Assembly: GCF_020268605.1 (NCBI RefSeq)
Contig: NZ_CP084222.1
Location: 2,480,001 to 2,544,000, forward strand
Reading direction: 5' to 3'
From: Arsenophonus apicola
Lineage (GTDB): Bacteria > Pseudomonadota > Gammaproteobacteria > Enterobacterales > Enterobacteriaceae
DNA: 64,000 nucleotides
In this document: positions 1 to 7,702 of the stretch, piece by piece
How the letters are laid out: every line of letters begins with the position of its first letter
Numbering within the stretch: position 1 is the first letter of the stretch
Made by a program: the position numbers and the translations under genes
Notes under the pieces: model-generated
The model's input: the letters and a program-made list of their open reading frames with translations, nothing else
Databases searched by the model: none
What the model was told of the DNA's origin: nothing

Positions 1-844
1 CTTTAACAATGCCGGAACGACTACGCGCGGCGTCTAAGATTGATTTTTGAGTATTATCAACTGGTTTTGCAGTTTTAATCTGCGTATCTTGCATTTCACG
101 TAGTCTTGATAAATGTGCATCGACAGATTTAATTTCAGACGTTAAATTGTCGTAGTTTTCTGACTCTTCTTCGTCAAGTGTGCGGCCTTCTTCGGCTGCT
201 TTATTCATAATATCTAAACGCGCTGCATCATTAGCTGCCCGTTTCGCTTCAAATGATTTTATTTGTTCAGCGATAGTCATCTGATTATCCTTTTTAGTTA
301 TTGATGCTGAAACGCCAGCTGTAAATGTTTTTGATTTGATTAAAGTTGTTTGCCTTTTGCCGAACGCGGCAGGCGATTTGAATAGTGATTTTACGGTTTG
401 AATGCTACAGTCTGAATTGGCCGGAATTGTCACAGCAGAGAGTTCAAACCACCGCCATTTCGTGAAATGAACTCCGCCGTCGTCGATAAAAGCATATTCA
501 AGTGGTTTAAATCCAATCGAAAGTCCTTTTACCAGACCTGATTTTATCGACTCCCAGGCTTCTTCAAGTCTTGCTGCTAACCGTGATGGTGATGACACTT
601 TGATCAATTTTGCTTTGACTTCAATGCCATTTTTCGTAACTTTTGCCTCTATTACTTCGCCAATCGGTTCATCTTGATTGTGTTGCCACAGAAGAGGGAT
701 TGGCAGTGTAAATATTCCACCGTCTGGATTAACGATATCTCCATCAGAGTCAGTCGAGGGTGTAGTCGCTGTACCGTGAATTTCTCGCTTTTCTTCATTA
801 ACGGATTTGATCGTCAGCAAACTATAGGAACGTTTTTCTTGCAT
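1..844 (-). CDS. Fused HK97-type prohead protease / major capsid protein (3' part outside window)
   Basis: The minus-strand frame is open from the ATG at 844 to the window edge (281 codons). Residues 1 to about 185 read as an HK97-family prohead protease (S78): an early Gly-Thr-Ala, the segment LLWQHNQDEPIGEV with the expected His, and later LSIGFKP and FELSAVTIPANSD, typical of the family. Translation continues without a stop into MTIAEQIKSFEAKRAANDA and a charged helical stretch like the N-terminal delta/scaffold domain of HK97-type capsid proteins. An internal ATG at 280 behind AAGGA could also give free capsid protein. The protease would mature the procapsid by cutting the capsid N-terminus. 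It lies 56 bp after terL in the late operon, with no portal gene between. Confidence 0.8.
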   Translation of the reverse strand, partial: MQEKRSYSLLTIKSVNEEKREIHGTATTPSTDSDGDIVNPDGGIFTLPIPLLWQHNQDEPIGEVIEAKVTKNGIEVKAKLIKVSSPSRLAARLEEAWESIKSGLVKGLSIGFKPLEYAFIDDGGVHFTKWRWFELSAVTIPANSDCSIQTVKSLFKSPAAFGKRQTTLIKSKTFTAGVSASITKKDNQMTIAEQIKSFEAKRAANDAARLDIMNKAAEEGRTLDEEESENYDNLTSEIKSVDAHLSRLREMQDTQIKTAKPVDNTQKSILDAARSRSGIVK

Positions 845-900
845 AACGACTCCATAAAAAAACCCGCTTATGCGGGGTTATTGATTGTGATAAGATGTAA

Positions 901-2562
901 TTAGATAAAGTAAACTTTGTATTCTTTTTTGGCAGGTTCTGGATTCAATGCCATCAGTGAAACAGCATTAAACAGCGCCATTAGTGGGTCAATCTTCGAT
1001 CTGCCACTGGCCTGTTTTGTGATTAATATTGCATTTCCTTTTGGTTCAATGCGGGCATTACTTACACACCAGTTCATAAGGGGTTGTTCAGCGTGAATAA
1101 GCACATTTTCCGCTAATTTTCGTTCTGTCGTCTGAATTGCACCACCTAAACGCCAACCTTGTGATATGCCGACAATACTTTCCTGATCAATTCCTCGCTG
1201 AACGATTTCATCAAGTAGTCCGCCAATTCCTGCTGGATCGACACCGATTTTATCTAGCAAGCCTAACTGATGAACATGTTCTACAATATTAGCTAGTGCG
1301 CGAGTATCATCACCAACGTGTTTTACTAACGTAAAATCACCATCTTTTTCGAAATCAAGCAGTTTAGATGCTTCACTTTTACGTCGTTCAATAACGGAAG
1401 TATGTCCCCAGGCATATGACCATGCCATCCATTTGCGGGTTTCTTTGCAACGACCTACAACTGACAATCCCAGCAAGTCATCTAGACCACCACCATCAAT
1501 CCCAATGGTTACTACCTCAGATCGTTCTAGTAAAGTATCTAGTGTTAATACCCCGTCAGCCTGTTGTGCCCAAAAATCCGCCCCAGCCCAACGATCTGAA
1601 CGTAATGCCAATCCAATTTCTACATTAGCATGTTTAGCCAAAAACCCACGAAATGATGCTTCGCCACTTTCTTTGGCTTTTCTAAATTCACGAAACAGAA
1701 ACGATTCATCAACCGAATAACCCAGATTAGGATTAACCATTGCTAGATTTTCAGCTAGTAAATGTTCTCCACTTTTTACCATCTCAGGTGGATGTTCAAA
1801 GATGACAGGCAGAAAATGCGGATCGTCAATTTTTCCGTCTCTAACGTCACGCGCATACTGTAATTTCTGTTTAAATACACCTGATGGAGGTTCATTCGAT
1901 TGTGTTGTAGTGTAAATCACAAATCCTTCAGGACGTGAAGCCAGCCCGCCTATCGCTTCTCGCAACATGTCTTCTGCATTAACTTGTTTACCAAACAACC
2001 ACAATTCATCAATCAATGTTCCAACAGATTTTATACCTGAAACAGTATTAGGATCTGCGGCAACTACTTTTAGCGTAGTATTAGAGTTACGATGCGTAAT
2101 CGTTCGAATATGAGTTTGAACTTGAAGTAAATCGTCCAGTTCATCTTCATGCCTAACCATATCTCTTGCAGGATTAAATGCATTATTAGCCACTTCAACT
2201 GTCGGCGCAATAATCGTATAACCAGCAGCCTGACGCCAGTTAAGAAGTAATGCTGTCATCATAATGCCAGCTGCTAGCGTTGATTTTGAATTTTTTTTCG
2301 GGATTAAAATGAATACTTCAGTTATATGACGACGACCTGTTTTAACATCGTAAGAGCCAAACAAAGCAGCAACCAGATCAAAAACCCACTGAGCGCAGGA
2401 TTCACCAAATGTTGGACTACCGGGTGCATCAACAATCTTGAGTTGTTTAAAAATATTTAATGCCTGTTCAGCCTGATCAGGATAAATCGGGGGTGGAATA
2501 ATAGATTGCCCACTCTTTATTCTATCTGCCCAATCATGACAAGCTGTTGACCAATTAACCAT
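901..2562 (-). CDS. terL: Terminase large subunit
   Basis: 553-residue DNA-packaging motor of the Terminase_1 type. The N-terminal ATPase has a Walker A-like PKKNSKST (residues 88-95) and a Walker B segment LIDE (183-186). The C-terminal RNase H-like nuclease shows GIDGGGLDD (354-362) and a late Asp in KIDPLMALFNAV, which supply metal ligands. It would translocate genome into proheads and cut it at cos or pac. It begins 2 bp after the end of terS, as is usual, and is followed directly by the protease/capsid fusion. Length is normal for the family. Confidence 0.92.
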   Translation of the reverse strand: MVNWSTACHDWADRIKSGQSIIPPPIYPDQAEQALNIFKQLKIVDAPGSPTFGESCAQWVFDLVAALFGSYDVKTGRRHITEVFILIPKKNSKSTLAAGIMMTALLLNWRQAAGYTIIAPTVEVANNAFNPARDMVRHEDELDDLLQVQTHIRTITHRNSNTTLKVVAADPNTVSGIKSVGTLIDELWLFGKQVNAEDMLREAIGGLASRPEGFVIYTTTQSNEPPSGVFKQKLQYARDVRDGKIDDPHFLPVIFEHPPEMVKSGEHLLAENLAMVNPNLGYSVDESFLFREFRKAKESGEASFRGFLAKHANVEIGLALRSDRWAGADFWAQQADGVLTLDTLLERSEVVTIGIDGGGLDDLLGLSVVGRCKETRKWMAWSYAWGHTSVIERRKSEASKLLDFEKDGDFTLVKHVGDDTRALANIVEHVHQLGLLDKIGVDPAGIGGLLDEIVQRGIDQESIVGISQGWRLGGAIQTTERKLAENVLIHAEQPLMNWCVSNARIEPKGNAILITKQASGRSKIDPLMALFNAVSLMALNPEPAKKEYKVYFI

Positions 2563-2564
2563 AA

Positions 2565-2990
2565 TTATTTCTTATTATTTACAACTAACTTTGGAGTGGG
2601 TAAAGGTGAAAATCTGTTTGTATTCTTTGCTTTTTCTGATTTTTCCTGTTTTTTCCCTGACTCTCCCAATTTTTTATATAAATAAGGAGCTAATTTAGCA
2701 GCTGCATCTAATGCCAACTTTGGATCACTATTTATATTTTTTAGCATGATGGTTTTCATTACATAAATAGGATCTTCAATATTTTTATCTGTAGAAGTAG
2801 TAGTATCAGTTGGATTGATTGCGTCATCTTCTAGCATTCTTAGATATTTAAGTACGCATGGATCACTAGCTAATAAGCTACCTCTCGTTTTTGCAGCTTT
2901 TTCACTATAGCCAGCGCAAATTGCAGCTTCTTGCTGATTTTTGCCCGCATAGATTGCTTCAGCAAATTTCTTCTTTTTTGTTGTTAACAT
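2565..2990 (-). CDS. terS: Terminase small subunit
   Basis: 141 residues. The N-terminus (KKKKFAEAIYAGKNQQEAAICAGYSEKAA without its first residues) is the helix-turn-helix DNA-recognition region typical of Terminase_2 small subunits: a short KFAEAI helix, then Q-EAA-AGYS. The C-terminus is lysine-rich and probably contacts TerL. It would bind the packaging site and start packaging with TerL, whose start lies 2 bp downstream. Confidence 0.85.
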   Translation of the reverse strand: MLTTKKKKFAEAIYAGKNQQEAAICAGYSEKAAKTRGSLLASDPCVLKYLRMLEDDAINPTDTTTSTDKNIEDPIYVMKTIMLKNINSDPKLALDAAAKLAPYLYKKLGESGKKQEKSEKAKNTNRFSPLPTPKLVVNNKK

Positions 2991-3115
2991 ATTAATTTCA
3001 CATAGTTTACATTTTTAATTATGAAATTTTTTCTGTGAATGAGTGGACGTGAGGTTTCGAAAAGTGGGGCGCTTTTCCTTTCTGCCTCCCCCCCTGCTTT
3101 GCATAAGGAAAGACG
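2991..3115 (-). other. Non-coding gap between HNH gene and terS; possible cos region
   Basis: About 125 bases without a convincing reading frame. It contains a 6-bp inverted repeat, GAAAAG (3059-3064) and CTTTTC (3072-3077), around a G-rich loop, next to a run of seven C (3090 area). An HNH gene beside terS is the hallmark of HK97-type cos packaging, and the cos site usually lies in this interval. The cut position cannot be read from sequence alone. Confidence 0.3.
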
Positions 3116-3415
3116 TTACTTAATGTCTTCTTTTGTTTTGTTTTTGTGACATCCATCCTCACCATTGCACAAAATTTGAACGTTATCTATTGTATCTGCG
3201 CCGCCTTTAAATAGCGGGATGACATGATCAAGTTCAAACCCTGATGGGTAATCTACAAGACGACCACACACTGCACAGTGTGGGTTATCTTTCCACACTT
3301 CAAATCGGCGTTTTTGTAATTGATAACCTGTAATGCGGCGATTACTTATGTGATGAGGTTTGATTGCTGTGGTATTTAATGTCATCACTCTTGGTTTTAA
3401 CATATTAAGTTTCAT
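3116..3415 (-). CDS. HNH endonuclease, packaging accessory
   Basis: 99 residues with a beta-beta-alpha-metal HNH fold: CAVCG (first Cys pair, about residues 47-50), ELDHVIPLFKGG (catalytic His in DH, about 65-66), then an Asn in DNVQILCN and a second Cys/His cluster ending CHKNKT. In HK97-like phages such a gene beside terS stimulates terminase cutting at cos. The position just upstream of terS fits that job. The start is not marked by a strong ribosome-binding site; the internal Met 5 is an alternative. Confidence 0.85.
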   Translation of the reverse strand: MKLNMLKPRVMTLNTTAIKPHHISNRRITGYQLQKRRFEVWKDNPHCAVCGRLVDYPSGFELDHVIPLFKGGADTIDNVQILCNGEDGCHKNKTKEDIK

Positions 3416-3425
3416 ATCGGTTCAC

Positions 3426-3881
3426 TTAATCTGCTGACCGACAAATGTAATCTTTTAAATATATATCAGGAGCATCAATTATCATCTCATCGGTTACAAT
3501 GAAAGATGCAGTAACGCGTGGAATTTGATGCGGTTTACTCTCTACAATCGTCGATTCCAGATTAGCGAGTATCTTTCCCTTAACGGTAAGCGCATAGCCT
3601 TTAAACACACCCCTAATAAACAGTTTTGATAATTTTATCGATGTCTCTTTTTCATCGTTTATTTGATTATCTCTCACTTTTTCAAGCGCTGCGCGAACGC
3701 CAATATTACTAGCCTCTTGTACTGCCATTTGCAAACTGGCTGGATATGTTTTCTCTTCGTTAATTGACCCCATTTGTTTCATCAAATTAGCAATACGTTC
3801 CAAGCGATCTGCTAATTTAATGAAATCACTCTCATCAGCCTTTATTCTTACTATAATTTCTGGTGCATTCTTTTCAGACAT
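3426..3881 (-). CDS. Phage protein of unknown function
   Basis: 151 residues, not recognised. The first 40 residues are rich in Glu, Asp and Lys and predicted helical; no metal-binding or catalytic motif is visible. It lies 10 bp upstream of the HNH gene in the same late transcript. The minus-strand ATG at 3881 is preceded by AGGTGA, a good ribosome-binding site. It may be a structural or packaging accessory protein, but only position supports this. Confidence 0.6.
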   Translation of the reverse strand: MSEKNAPEIIVRIKADESDFIKLADRLERIANLMKQMGSINEEKTYPASLQMAVQEASNIGVRAALEKVRDNQINDEKETSIKLSKLFIRGVFKGYALTVKGKILANLESTIVESKPHQIPRVTASFIVTDEMIIDAPDIYLKDYICRSAD

Positions 3882-3898
3882 AGCTCACCTATTTCAAA

Positions 3899-4102
3899 TT
3901 AATGTTTATGTTTAGCTGCACTCTTCGCCCATCGTTTAGCCTGATTGAGACAATCTTCTAGCATCTTGCCTCGTCTGCTTGCTGGCTGTTTGCGGTAGTA
4001 CCGGATAGCTTCATTTGTTGCTGTTGCTGCTATCGATGAAGAAAAGCCGAGCTTCATTAACTCGGCCTTGACATTGATTTCGATGAATTGTTCGGGGGTC
4101 AT
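3899..4102 (-). CDS. Small phage protein of unknown function
   Basis: 67 residues, mostly helical and basic at the C-terminus (SRRGKMLEDCLNQAKRWAKS, then lysine and histidine). The ATG at 4102 overlaps the stop of the preceding rha-like gene by 4 bp (ATGA), which indicates translational coupling. The basic tail would suit nucleic-acid binding, but no family is recognised. Confidence 0.6.
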   Translation of the reverse strand: MTPEQFIEINVKAELMKLGFSSSIAATATNEAIRYYRKQPASRRGKMLEDCLNQAKRWAKSAAKHKH

Positions 4103-4662
4103 CCTTCTATCCTCCTGCTACCCCCACCAATTAAATCAAGGGGTATTTGAGATAACTCCATTACTGTTTTTTCAGCTTTTTTAAGAATGGGTAAATCATC
4201 TTGACGCTTGCGTAATCTTCTCCCTGCATCAGACGAATCTTCATCAGACGCTTTTCGGGCGGTAGCCACAATGTTTTGTAATTGTTCAATAGTAAAAGCT
4301 AATCCTTTATTTTCTTCTAAATCGGTCATGTAGTCATAGACTTTGGCTTGTAACTCATAGCTATAGCTCATTGCCATCAGACAGGCTTCACGCTTAGGGA
4401 AGTGATAACAAGGAAGGTCACGACCCGTGCTGTCTTTGTACTGAGCAAAAAATTTTGCTGAGTACTCACCTAACACTTTCGGTACTTTTGTAAGAAAGCT
4501 TCGATGTTGTAATTGTCTGTATTTCTCACACGGAAAAGCCAAACCTTGACTTTTTGCTTTTGATTCACGTTCAGCATTAATGTAATCCACCATTTCCAGA
4601 CTGGTCATTGTTGGCATTTCTGTTACTAAAAAATTGTCATTTTTAGTTGTTACTGCTTTCAT
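4099..4662 (-). CDS. Rha-family / antirepressor-type phage regulatory protein
   Basis: 187 residues from the ATG at 4662. The segment HRSFLTKVPKVLG, followed by RDLPCYHFPKREACLMAMSY and a helix with AKVYDYM, is the arrangement of Rha/AntB-type DNA-binding regulators. The rest is helical and charged, ending with RKRQDDLPILKKAEKTV. Start choice: AAGGAA lies 8 bp before 4662. The frame is open 55 codons further upstream (to 4827), but that part reads like the leader peptide described separately. The gene is early in the late operon, just beyond the lysis genes. Rha proteins of temperate phages interfere with host factors or lysogeny; the target is unknown here. Confidence 0.7.
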   Translation of the reverse strand: MKAVTTKNDNFLVTEMPTMTSLEMVDYINAERESKAKSQGLAFPCEKYRQLQHRSFLTKVPKVLGEYSAKFFAQYKDSTGRDLPCYHFPKREACLMAMSYSYELQAKVYDYMTDLEENKGLAFTIEQLQNIVATARKASDEDSSDAGRRLRKRQDDLPILKKAEKTVMELSQIPLDLIGGGSRRIEG

Positions 4663-4840
4663 CGTACTTTTCCTTATAGAAAATCGAACCTGCTCACACA
4701 GAAAAGCCGCCCACAGAAAAAGCACCATTTTTAAACGGCAATTCTCAGGCTCGACTTTCTGTAAGGTTCTGTGTTTGATTAATGCGCGGTGAGGGCGCGT
4801 TGAAATAAGAGGACTCCTTAGCGCCAAGGAGTCCCTAATG
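4663..4840 (-). promoter_or_regulatory. Structured leader of the rha-like gene with a long ribosome-site-sequestering stem and ash-like peptide frame
   Basis: On the minus-strand transcript, 4766-4748 can pair with 4690-4672 over 19 positions (one mismatch, two G-U pairs). The second arm contains AAGG of the rha ribosome-binding site, so translation should be blocked when the stem forms. Further 5' is a perfect 9-bp hairpin, GGACTCCTT/AAGGAGTCC (4811-4834). The leader is open in frame with rha from a TTG at 4827, encoding a peptide with PHRALIKHRTLQKVEPENC, which resembles the Ash/Icd-like peptides that precede antirepressor genes in enterobacterial prophages. This suggests antisense- or peptide-controlled expression. 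The fold is my reading; no structure was computed. Confidence 0.55.
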
Positions 4841-5059
4841 ATTTAAAAAATTTGTTCAAGTATTAAGTTCGGGACAAAATTGTCCTGCGGTGGTTGTAAA
4901 TAATGATGGATCTTCCCATGGTGTATCAGGGCCAGAACTTGTTGCTATTCATTAAGTCAGTTAACAGGCTATATAACAGAAATAAAAATGAGTTTAGTAC
5001 TGAAATGACCCAGGTGGTCAACTTGACCTCTTGTAATAAAAACAATGAGTTAAATGGTT
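4841..5059. other. Gap between lysis cassette and rha leader, with a possible gene remnant
   Basis: About 220 bases. On the minus strand, 4948-4856 encodes a plausible C-terminal piece (SSGPDTPWEDPSLFTTTAG and so on, ending at TGA 4856-4858). It is preceded at once by a stop and has no start codon, so it may be the tail of a decayed small gene. Nothing else is recognised. Confidence 0.3.
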
Positions 5060-5509
5060 TTATTGACACTGTGTTTTGATGTACTGCTGTAAATATTTCG
5101 TCTGCTTTTCGTTCTCGACTATCATCTCTCTGAGATGGAAATAATCTTGTCGAGCTGCTGTGCTAAGTTGTGGGGTGGTTTCATCATATCGGCTCTGGGC
5201 GGTAGTGGTTTTGGGTGCACGACACACGGCGTTGACGCGCAACCGCTTAGCACCAGCACGAACAGCATCATGCAGCTTAGCAATTTCAGCTTTGGCATTA
5301 TTGAGTTCCTCGGTGTGTTCAATATCGAGTTGGTGCAAGGCATCTATCTTCTGCTGCTGCAATTTCACGGCTTCGAGTTGAGCCTGATATTGCTGTTTTA
5401 GCGTTTGGTAGTTTTGCTTGACGGCTCGGTAACGGCTGTTGAGAAAAACGAGTGATAAAACCAATCCAACAATCATCACTACGATAAATGCGTAAGGTCG
5501 CCATAACAT
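5060..5509 (-). CDS. Rz: Rz-type inner-membrane spanin
   Basis: 149 residues. One N-terminal membrane segment (about residues 6-24, FIVVMIVGLVLSLVFLNS) is followed by a long coiled coil rich in Gln, Lys and Glu to about residue 90 and a periplasmic C-terminus. This is the i-spanin design: it spans the periplasm and joins Rz1 to fuse inner and outer membranes in the last step of lysis. It overlaps the endolysin gene by 31 bp and carries the Rz1 gene inside it in another frame, the classic lambda arrangement. Confidence 0.88.
   Translation of the reverse strand: MLWRPYAFIVVMIVGLVLSLVFLNSRYRAVKQNYQTLKQQYQAQLEAVKLQQQKIDALHQLDIEHTEELNNAKAEIAKLHDAVRAGAKRLRVNAVCRAPKTTTAQSRYDETTPQLSTAARQDYFHLREMIVENEKQTKYLQQYIKTQCQ
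5122..5298 (-). CDS. Rz1: Rz1-type outer-membrane spanin lipoprotein, embedded in Rz
   Basis: 58 residues from the ATG at 5298, wholly inside Rz in a different frame. MPKLKLLSCMMLFVLVLSGC is a lipoprotein signal with lipobox LSGC (Cys 20 would be lipidated). The mature part is short and proline-rich (HPKPLPPR), as in other Rz1 proteins. An earlier in-frame ATG at 5343 would add 15 residues that do not look like part of a signal peptide, so 5298 was chosen. Its partner is Rz. Confidence 0.85.
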   Translation of the reverse strand: MPKLKLLSCMMLFVLVLSGCASTPCVVHPKPLPPRADMMKPPHNLAQQLDKIISISER

Positions 5510-5979
5510 ATTACACTCTCTATTTCTCGACGGGTCATTAAGCCCCGTGATTGCACTTTAATGTGTCGTTTTTCGCCTTTCACATAAACCCATCGCTTCA
5601 TCTCATCACATGCGCCTTTTCGGTCATCGGCATTGAGCTTTTTGAGTAACGTCGATTTAGTAAAATTCCCCACACCCACGTTGTAAGCGAATGAGTAAAG
5701 GGCTGCCTGAGTCAGTGTATTGATATTGACCTTAATCAACGGGTCAACATAACGCTTAACCGCTTTCAAATCGTCATCAAGCCATTTGTCACATTCGGCT
5801 TTGGTGTACGTCCTATTACGCTCAATATCGTTACCCGTGTGCCCGTAGCAAACAGAAAGAATACCGCCACCGTCAAAATAGGGCTTAAGTCTCAACCCTT
5901 CGAAATGGGTTATCATGCTTGAGGCCAAAAACAACGCGCTACCGCCTGTCGCCATCAATATTTTTTTCGGTATCTTCAT
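5479..5979 (-). CDS. SAR endolysin, glycoside hydrolase 24 lysozyme
   Basis: 166 residues, similar in layout to the phage P21 lysozyme. A weakly hydrophobic signal-anchor-release segment (about 7-24, rich in Ala, Gly and Ser) is followed by the catalytic region with Glu 27, Asp 36 and the SVCYGHTG motif. In this family the third catalytic residue is Thr, six residues after Asp; here it is Ser 42. A Cys (44) near the active site, as in P21, suggests disulfide-controlled activation after membrane release. It cuts peptidoglycan. The start overlaps the holin gene by 41 bp and the end overlaps Rz by 31 bp, as in a compact lysis cassette. Confidence 0.88.
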   Translation of the reverse strand: MKIPKKILMATGGSALFLASSMITHFEGLRLKPYFDGGGILSVCYGHTGNDIERNRTYTKAECDKWLDDDLKAVKRYVDPLIKVNINTLTQAALYSFAYNVGVGNFTKSTLLKKLNADDRKGACDEMKRWVYVKGEKRHIKVQSRGLMTRREIESVICYGDLTHLS

Positions 5980-6157
5980 AGTGACGCTCTTTTAACTTGA
6001 GCTCCTTCCATTTGTAGTACCAGTTGACTAAGCAGGTCGCAACCGTACAGGTTATCCCTATCAGCGCCACCCATTGGTCAATACTAAAACCCATCAAAGT
6101 CGTTAGGATGCCGGACAAATAAGCATTGAGGGTTGAGTGTTTTTCAAACATACGCAT
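5939..6157 (-). CDS. Holin with a possible two-start (holin/antiholin) arrangement
   Basis: 72 residues from the ATG at 6157, or 70 from the ATG at 6151: the N-terminus reads Met-Arg-Met, as in lambda and P21 holins where two starts give antiholin and holin. GGGAGG lies just before the first ATG. Two hydrophobic segments (about residues 10-25 and 30-48) and a charged C-terminal tail fit a P21-like pinholin, the usual partner of an SAR endolysin. It would depolarise the inner membrane at the lysis time. The upstream in-frame ATG at 6181 has no ribosome site. Confidence 0.8.
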   Translation of the reverse strand: MRMFEKHSTLNAYLSGILTTLMGFSIDQWVALIGITCTVATCLVNWYYKWKELKLKERHYEDTEKNIDGDRR

Positions 6158-6322
6158 ATACCCTCCCATTGAGGGTTCCATTGCTTTGAATAATGATGAG
6201 ATGAAAGATTTCTTTGTGCCGAGACCTAATTTTGCTCAGCATTTAGATTTTCAATTTGGTAAAATTTATCAGCTATTAATTTTGGTTAATGGCTTAGTCA
6301 CTAAAACTATTGAGGAAACAGA

Positions 6323-6550
6323 ATGTCAAAAATATCAAAAAACTTGCTTGTTGAAATGAACTATACAACTAACATCGCTTCTCCAGAAGCATTACTTAAT
6401 GAGGTTAACGTGTTAAAGATGATTATTACTCATTTGTTTTATAAACTTCCAGAAACTCAACGTAAAGAAATAGTTAATGAAATATCTGCACATGTTGAAA
6501 ATAGCGTAGTCAAAAATATGCTCGACAATTTTAAACTCGTTGATAAGTAA
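6323..6550 (+). CDS. Small plus-strand phage gene of unknown function
   Basis: 75 residues starting MSKISKNLLVEM, with GAGGAA 7 bp before the ATG. The protein is helical and hydrophilic with alternating hydrophobic residues (LLNEVNVLKMIITHLFYKL). It stands alone on the plus strand within minus-strand late genes, so it may be expressed separately, even in the lysogen. Its last 20 bp overlap, tail to tail, the gene at 6531-6731. No family is recognised. Confidence 0.5.
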   Translation: MSKISKNLLVEMNYTTNIASPEALLNEVNVLKMIITHLFYKLPETQRKEIVNEISAHVENSVVKNMLDNFKLVDK

Positions 6551-6731
6551 CTTTACAATTTGTTTTAAAATTAGACGTTGCATTTTTTACATGCGTTAAA
6601 TCTAAAGCATTTTGAAAAATAGCATCCACACTATCCTCTGATTTAGTACAGCAGTTCACATTATTCATCTTTGTGAACTGTTTTTCCAATTCACCAATTC
6701 TACTTTCTAATACTTCTATACGTTCGTTCAT
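6531..6731 (-). CDS. Small coiled-coil protein of unknown function
   Basis: 66 residues; residues 1-22 (MNERIEVLESRIGELEKQFT) form a clear heptad coiled coil. GAGG lies 8 bp before the ATG at 6731. It sits between the Q/late-promoter region and the lysis cassette, where lambdoid phages often carry small accessory genes. It converges with and overlaps the plus-strand gene at 6323-6550; both have ribosome sites. No function is assigned. Confidence 0.5.
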   Translation of the reverse strand: MNERIEVLESRIGELEKQFTKMNNVNCCTKSEDSVDAIFQNALDLTHVKNATSNFKTNCKVTYQRV

Positions 6732-7251
6732 ACTTTAACCTCATGTTTAACTATTGAACAGGAAACCAACCGCCTTACTCGTTTAGGCTATTGAACTGTC
6801 TTTTGCGGTGGCGGGAACGAAAAAACCCACCATCAACAAGGGGTGAAAATTCGTAAGTCGATCTTTTCGTTGATCTTTTTTTGCTCAAGAATATAATAAC
6901 GACATATAGTATATATTTTGAATACTAAATACTATATATAGGAATCCCTGATAGCGACAACTATCAGGGATAGAAGATAAAACGACAAGGTTTTACATGT
7001 GATCACGTATTTAGTTTATTTCACTTTATGATCTGTGTAAAGCCCCACGCTTTCACATGGGGCTATGCACTACTGGCTTATTTACCGTATGGATCGTGCG
7101 AACTTACAAAAAGTAATGCGTTGATAAGATATTATTATTTGGTTAATAAGGCAACAAAAAACCCCGCAAATGCGAGGTTCATAAGTTAGCTGACGTTGTT
7201 GTCACTCTTATCACAATATCAGTATTTTTACGATCGTAAAGTATTTTTAGG
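6732..7251 (-). promoter_or_regulatory. Late control region downstream of Q: inverted repeats and terminator-like hairpins
   Basis: A 520-base non-coding stretch. It contains the perfect palindrome TTTACGATCGTAAA (7227-7240), just after the Q stop, where a late promoter or Q-binding site would be expected. A terminator-like hairpin with a T run on the minus strand lies at 7155-7179. A 7-bp hairpin is at 7041-7064, a perfect 10-bp hairpin at 6945-6970 (TCCCTGATAG/CTATCAGGGA), and a 9-bp inverted repeat at 6904-6912/6929-6937. In lambda the late promoter is just downstream of Q and is followed by a terminator that Q overrides. The layout here matches, but I could not place a confident -35/-10. 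Confidence 0.5.
7155..7181 (-). terminator. Rho-independent terminator after Q, candidate tR'
   Basis: Read on the minus strand, a GC-rich stem (AACCTCGC/GCGGGGTT, one mismatch) with a short loop is followed by TTTTTTG. It lies about 75 bp downstream of the Q stop codon, between Q and the lysis genes, the place of the Q-regulated terminator in lambdoid phages. Confidence 0.65.
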
Positions 7252-7629
7252 CTATTTTTGCACATCAGGATCCATTTCCAGTTTTATATTCAACATCATC
7301 AACATTCCCTCAATCACACCTTCTGCTTTTTGTAATTTTTTCCCTATATGTGTATCTGAGCAATGGTGTTCATAAGCTAATTGGATAAATGTTTTTCCAA
7401 ACACATAATATTCAAAGAGTAAATCGTGGATATCGCTATTTTTCTGGTTTAACTTAGCCATACAACTTGAAATAATCATGGCATCATCTTCGCAACATTG
7501 GGGTCTTGATTTTATTTTTAGCGGAATTAGTCCTTTAAATCCTGTTGCAACAGGTGACCAGTACACATCTTCTCTATTATCGGCGACCCATGCTCCCCAG
7601 CGAGCTAATACCTGCTGAATGTCCCGCAT
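7252..7629 (-). CDS. Q: Late antitermination protein Q
   Basis: 125 residues from the ATG at 7629, preceded by GGAGGGG. The N-terminus MRDIQQVLARWGAWVADN is the signature of the phage antitermination Q family (as in P21/phage 82-like Q). The middle and C-terminus (FEYYVFGKTFIQLAYEHHC) contain the helix-turn-helix-like segment of that family. Q would load onto RNA polymerase at the late promoter and allow transcription through the terminator at 7155 into the lysis and head genes. The frame is open upstream to 7800 but without family similarity. Confidence 0.88.
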   Translation of the reverse strand: MRDIQQVLARWGAWVADNREDVYWSPVATGFKGLIPLKIKSRPQCCEDDAMIISSCMAKLNQKNSDIHDLLFEYYVFGKTFIQLAYEHHCSDTHIGKKLQKAEGVIEGMLMMLNIKLEMDPDVQK

Positions 7630-7702
7630 TAATTCCCCTCCGGCAGTAAAATATGAATAGAGGCATGGTCTCAATGCCCTGCGTTGAATGTTTAATGGTG
7701 GT

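Noticed and set aside
4856..4948. Possible small gene on the minus strand between Rz and the rha leader
   Set aside because: A protein-like stretch exists but it is preceded at once by a stop and has no start codon; at most a remnant.
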